From assembly GCA_026692885.1 (NCBI GenBank), contig JAPLNJ010000195.1, positions 1-8,496 of the forward strand: DNA of 8,496 nt, in the 5' to 3' direction. Below are positions 5,364 through 8,496 of the stretch, piece after piece. The stretch comes from Planctomycetota bacterium. Lineage in GTDB: Bacteria > Planctomycetota > Planctomycetia > Pirellulales > Pirellulaceae. The notes under the pieces were generated by a model. That model was not told the origin of the DNA. It did not search any database and saw only the letters and a list, made by a program, of their open reading frames with translations. Both the position numbers and the translations under genes were made by a program. How positions within the stretch are numbered: the stretch's first letter is position 1; each line of letters opens with the position of its first letter.

Positions 5364-8357
5364 CTACTCGTCTTCCTCATCTTCCGATTCGTCGTCGTCC
5401 TCCCCCACATCCTCGTCATCAAAGCCGGCCAGCTTCATCTGCGGGTCCAGCTTGGGCGGCTCCTCTTCCTTGGGCGCCGGTAGGTCATCCCAGAACAGCA
5501 TGCGCAAGGCGTCCAGCGTGGTCATCTCGGGCCGGAGGAACTTGCCGGCCTTGTCGCGGGTCGTGGGAATGGCTTCCATCATCGCCTGGACCAGCGCCTT
5601 GGTGCGGCTGTCGGTCCGCAGACCCTGGCGATCGACGAAGACCTGGCAAGCCTTCGAGCCTTCCTCGTCGTAAATCATCATCGCAGTGTGCAGGGCGTCG
5701 ATCAGGTGGGGGAAGGCGTCGGCGTCCTCGTCCACCATGCCCTTCTTACGCCGCGCGGCGGGCAGGTTGATCGCCACGCTGGAGGACTTCTTGGTCACCA
5801 GCCGCTTGTCCCGCACCAAGTGCTGTTCCATGTCCAGTCCAAGCGCCAACGCCAGTTTGCGCGCTTCGTCGGCTGGGAACTCTTGTGCGCTGAAGGCATC
5901 CCAGGCCATCAAGTACCAGTCGGTCACGGGGTCGAACTCCACGGACCGGCCGAGGAGAAGGCCCTGCTTACGCAGGTTGACGACCTCCTGCCGGGCAAGG
6001 TCCAGTGCCTCACCAGGCTTCAGCGGGAGCGGGTCGCCGGTCTTGGGGTCAGTGTCACTCGTGAGCACCGGCCAGTTCTCGGAGATGATCGAGAGCACTG
6101 GGCCGAACGTGCTGATATAGAGGTCTACGCCCCTAATCCCCTGGGCCTCGAACTCAGTCGCCTTCTGCCGGGCCGTTCCCCGAACCTTTGCCTTGAGATC
6201 GTCCCACCAAATCGGTTCCGCTGACTTGTCTCGCTTCCGGCATGCGAGCAGGATGGTGCTGGCAGCGGCGTTCTTCTTCGCTTGGTGCAGGCTGTGCTCG
6301 TTCTCCGTGTGTACGGGCCAGGAGGCATCAATAACGAAACCTGCGTCAATCAAGGCAGTACCGAGTGTGTCCCATGCCTCCACTTCTTTGTGCGTGAACA
6401 TGACGGCAAGCGTACCGTGAGGATGAAGGACTCGATGTATCTCTCGGAAGACTGCAATCATCTTCCGTTCGTAGTCCTGACGGGCCAGTGGCTTCTTCTT
6501 GCCCTTACCAAACTCCGAGAATCTCGCCCAGTTTGCGACGGCTTCGTCGTCCTTGTTGGTCAGTTCCTCCGCAAACCCGCTGGGAAAGAACACACCGAAT
6601 GTCCGCTTTAGCCAAACGTAGAAGAAGTCCGCGCACTCCGAATAGATGACGTTGTCGTAATACGGTGGATCAACACATACGATCGTCACTCGACCGCTCG
6701 GCAAATCTGGCAGGTTCGCGGCTGTACCATGCGAAATAGACAACCTGTCAACGACATCGTCAAGTTTGCGCTGCGCCAACGGCAGATGGCGTTGCCCGCT
6801 GTCGAGCAAAACGAGTCGCGCGATTCCCGTGTAGGCCGTGACGACTTGCTCCAACGCCCATGGCAGCAAGTTGCGCGAAGCATCATATTCAATATGACTC
6901 CACTTGAAGCGAAAGTCGTGCCGACTGAAGGTGTGAGCGATGACCGTCCGCGATGGATGCCAGACTGCCTGACGGGAGTTGTAATCGACAACCTTGTCCA
7001 ACGCGATCGCAAGATAAGTGATGATTGCCTCCGCTCGTCGAGGATCGTGAGCGCAGGCTGACTGGATCGCTCTCCCCACTTTTCGGAACTCATCAACAGC
7101 AATACCAATGGAAAGAAGCTGTCGCGGGCCGAACACATCAACGAACCGCAACTCACCGTAGTTTTCCAGACGATCTGAGGGGCCGATGTATCGCCGCTCA
7201 TCTGGCAGGATGCCATCGGCTTCCCATGCAGCGGTTTGCTTCTGAAGTTCCTTGACGGCGCGTTCGTACGCCGCTTCATCTTCGGCAGAGGGAATCCGCC
7301 AGTCCATGCCACCGTCATAGACCTCGATCGCGTACAGTTGCTGTCCCATGCGACCTGCTTGCGCTTCACCTTTGATGTAGTCCCCAGGAATAGGATCGCC
7401 AGTCCATGGACTAACGCCCGATCCACCTTTCACAGTGCCCTTATCAGGTCTTGCGCGATCGCATGCCGAACGGCCGTGGACAAGCTCGAATCTGCAACGA
7501 TCCGCATGCGGGTCTGCAATAAGTCGAACCGCTACCGGATCAGCGCCCTTCTTGATCCACCAGTTTGTTGACAGTGGTACGAGTTTTCGCGTAACTGGAC
7601 ATGCAACGGTGCGAGTCCAAAGATGCGTGCCGCCCTTTAGCGAGCCATCCGGCGTCGGCGGATGCGCAGGAAAAAAGGGTGTGAGCCGATGGCGGACGCT
7701 TTGACACCAAATGCCGCCAAACCTGCGGACGTCGTCAGCCAGCGACGGGCCGAACCGGGCAGGATAGTCGAGAGTTGCCCGAAGGATTACATTTGCGACA
7801 GGATTCAACTCATTGGCGCGCACGGTTAGCCCATACCTTAACGCCTCAAAGGGGATGCTCCCGCCACCAGACATCGGATCGCAGAAGACGATTTCTGGTC
7901 CCCAGGTCCAAGTCAACAGGTCGTAAAGCGTTTCGAGTTGCTCCTCGTTTGGGTTGTATGTGAAGGCCCGTGGGTAGCCGAACTTGTTGCCCGGCGTCCT
8001 CTTGCCGGTACATTTCTCGTAGTCGATCAGCTTCCTTGCTGCCACAGGATCACCCTGGATGCCGATTAGCCGCTTAAACCATGCCTTGTAGTCGTCGAAG
8101 GTCGGGAATCGCTTCCGGAACTTCGCCGGCCAAGGTCGTACTCCGACTTCATCGCCGGTCGGGTACGCCGGGAGCAGGCTGGCCAGGATCGCCGCCCGAC
8201 TGACGGTCAACGGACGTCGTGCCCACCAGACATGTAGGAAGTACAGCGGCGGCAGCGCCGACGAAGCCCCTCGCTCCCGCATGCACTCCGCTCCGATCTC
8301 GGCAATCGGGAGCCACTGCTCGATCAGCACTTTCGGCCGGTCCGTCTTGGTCGCCAT
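5364..8357 (-). CDS. DUF1156 / COG1743 adenine-type DNA methyltransferase
   Basis: 997 residues from ATG 8357. The N-terminus has the DUF1156 hallmark (IEQWLPIAEIG ... LHVWWARRPLTVSRA, about 13-57). The SAM-binding motif I is DPMSGGGS (160-167), and the catalytic motif IV is DPPYYD (563-568), of the type used by amino-methylating (N6-adenine or N4-cytosine) enzymes. About 400 residues lie between them, presumably including target recognition. The segment after DPPY (FREIHRVLHPHGTLAVMF) matches the next strands of the methylase fold. The middle contains a degenerate zinc-ribbon: one CPVT knuckle remains, the second pair reads SPWTG without cysteine. The C-terminus ends in an acidic tail (979-997). 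In known loci such enzymes modify host DNA as self-marking for an anti-phage system. AGGAG at 8367-8363 fits ATG 8357; the six-base-earlier GTG (8363) overlaps this site and is unlikely. GC falls in the middle of the gene. N6-adenine is the likely product but not provable here. Confidence 0.93.
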   Translation of the reverse strand: MATKTDRPKVLIEQWLPIAEIGAECMRERGASSALPPLYFLHVWWARRPLTVSRAAILASLLPAYPTGDEVGVRPWPAKFRKRFPTFDDYKAWFKRLIGIQGDPVAARKLIDYEKCTGKRTPGNKFGYPRAFTYNPNEEQLETLYDLLTWTWGPEIVFCDPMSGGGSIPFEALRYGLTVRANELNPVANVILRATLDYPARFGPSLADDVRRFGGIWCQSVRHRLTPFFPAHPPTPDGSLKGGTHLWTRTVACPVTRKLVPLSTNWWIKKGADPVAVRLIADPHADRCRFELVHGRSACDRARPDKGTVKGGSGVSPWTGDPIPGDYIKGEAQAGRMGQQLYAIEVYDGGMDWRIPSAEDEAAYERAVKELQKQTAAWEADGILPDERRYIGPSDRLENYGELRFVDVFGPRQLLSIGIAVDEFRKVGRAIQSACAHDPRRAEAIITYLAIALDKVVDYNSRQAVWHPSRTVIAHTFSRHDFRFKWSHIEYDASRNLLPWALEQVVTAYTGIARLVLLDSGQRHLPLAQRKLDDVVDRLSISHGTAANLPDLPSGRVTIVCVDPPYYDNVIYSECADFFYVWLKRTFGVFFPSGFAEELTNKDDEAVANWARFSEFGKGKKKPLARQDYERKMIAVFREIHRVLHPHGTLAVMFTHKEVEAWDTLGTALIDAGFVIDASWPVHTENEHSLHQAKKNAAASTILLACRKRDKSAEPIWWDDLKAKVRGTARQKATEFEAQGIRGVDLYISTFGPVLSIISENWPVLTSDTDPKTGDPLPLKPGEALDLARQEVVNLRKQGLLLGRSVEFDPVTDWYLMAWDAFSAQEFPADEARKLALALGLDMEQHLVRDKRLVTKKSSSVAINLPAARRKKGMVDEDADAFPHLIDALHTAMMIYDEEGSKACQVFVDRQGLRTDSRTKALVQAMMEAIPTTRDKAGKFLRPEMTTLDALRMLFWDDLPAPKEEEPPKLDPQMKLAGFDDEDVGEDDDESEDEEDE

Positions 8358-8362
8358 CGTCA

Positions 8363-8367
8363 CTCCT
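8363..8367 (-). promoter_or_regulatory. Ribosome binding site of the methyltransferase
   Basis: AGGAG on the minus strand, five bases before ATG 8357. It overlaps the GTG at 8363-8361, which would otherwise extend the frame by two codons, so it selects the ATG. Confidence 0.75.
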
Positions 8368-8381
8368 GTGGTTCACTTTGC

Positions 8382-8396
8382 CCGCCGACCCGGCGG
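8382..8396. promoter_or_regulatory. Small GC-rich hairpin in the methyltransferase leader
   Basis: CCGCCG, three bases, then CGGCGG form a perfect six-pair stem. It ends 15 bases upstream of the AGGAG site on the transcribed strand. It could influence translation or be a protein-binding dyad, but stems of this size are frequent by chance in GC-rich DNA. No T-run follows, so it is not a clear terminator. Confidence 0.3.
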
Positions 8397-8401
8397 TCAA
8401 T

Positions 8402-8447
8402 ATGGTAATCGCCGTTTAATGGGGTAATGGGCAGCGTTCCATTACCC
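8402..8447. promoter_or_regulatory. Inverted repeat with clustered TAATGG half-sites, candidate operator
   Basis: GGGTAATGG (8422-8430) and CCATTACCC (8439-8447) are perfect inverted arms around eight bases. A further direct TAATGG lies at 8417-8422, giving TAATGGG twice with an eight-base period, and GGTAAT recurs at 8404-8409. The cluster sits about 45-90 bases upstream of the methyltransferase ATG, where a regulator would bind. I found no convincing -35/-10 pair: TTGACC (8400-8395) lacks a good -10 partner. A terminator of an upstream gene is the alternative, but no T-run follows either arm. Confidence 0.45.
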
Positions 8448-8496
8448 TATTCCGCCCCGTTCCACCTCCGCACCCGCTTCGCAGGAACGCCGTCCC
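8447..8496 (-). other. Possible 3' end of an upstream gene (weak)
   Basis: One minus-strand frame stays open from the window edge to TAG at 8449-8447 and reads DGVPAKRVRRWNGAE, a basic tail that could end a protein. The other two frames close at about 8443 and 8416, so openness alone means nothing over 50 bases. If real, its stop abuts the inverted repeat. I cannot tell coding from non-coding here. Confidence 0.15.

Noticed and set aside
1067..8357. Direct naming as DISARM class 1 or BREX type 3
   Set aside because: The helicase and methylase resemble members of both groups, but none of the other required genes is visible, so naming the system would go beyond the sequence.
8361..8363. GTG start for the methyltransferase, two codons longer
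   Set aside because: It overlaps the AGGAG ribosome binding site that is correctly spaced for ATG 8357.
1..8496. CRISPR arrays, tRNA or rRNA genes, insertion sequences
   Set aside because: No regularly spaced repeats, cloverleaf or rRNA-like segments, transposase frames or terminal inverted repeats were found by reading.

Overview
The window is bacterial or possibly archaeal DNA, compact and moderately GC-rich. Every gene I can support lies on the minus strand, so the transcriptional order runs from high to low coordinates. Shine-Dalgarno sites, a one-base stop/start overlap and a five-base gene gap all indicate prokaryotic operon organisation. I cannot name the organism or phylum from this stretch.

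Reading with transcription: 8358-8496 is a short non-coding leader, with a perfect 9-bp inverted repeat and several TAATGG-type half-sites (8402-8447) and a small GC-rich hairpin (8382-8396). It precedes a large adenine-type DNA methyltransferase of the DUF1156 / COG1743 class (5364-8357). Forty-one bases later comes a 151-residue charged, proline-flanked protein of unknown family (4867-5322). Its stop codon overlaps the start of a 1266-residue protein combining an N-terminal phospholipase-D-like (HxK ... GSxN) domain with a complete SNF2/RapA-type superfamily 2 helicase (1067-4867). Only five bases after the helicase stop begins an ABC importer subunit of the nitrate/sulfonate/taurine class (1061 to beyond base 1). 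In it, permease and ATPase are one continuous polypeptide; the window ends inside the Walker A motif.

Methyltransferase, small protein and PLD-helicase look like one co-expressed anti-phage or restriction-like module. The same domain pairing, a DUF1156 methylase next to an SNF2 helicase, is known from BREX type 3-like and DISARM-related loci and from defence-island arrays with DUF499 ATPases. No PglZ, BrxC, DUF499, DUF1998 or DUF3780 partner is visible here, so the system type stays open. The likely logic, by inference, is that the methylase marks self DNA and the PLD-helicase translocates on or cuts unmarked DNA, with the small protein as a possible adaptor.

The transporter is probably the functional edge of the module. 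GC content drops abruptly at about 1115-1140, inside the last ~24 codons of the helicase, and the two genes are then almost fused. Nothing visible links transport to defence, so this may be a chance junction or a real read-through arrangement.
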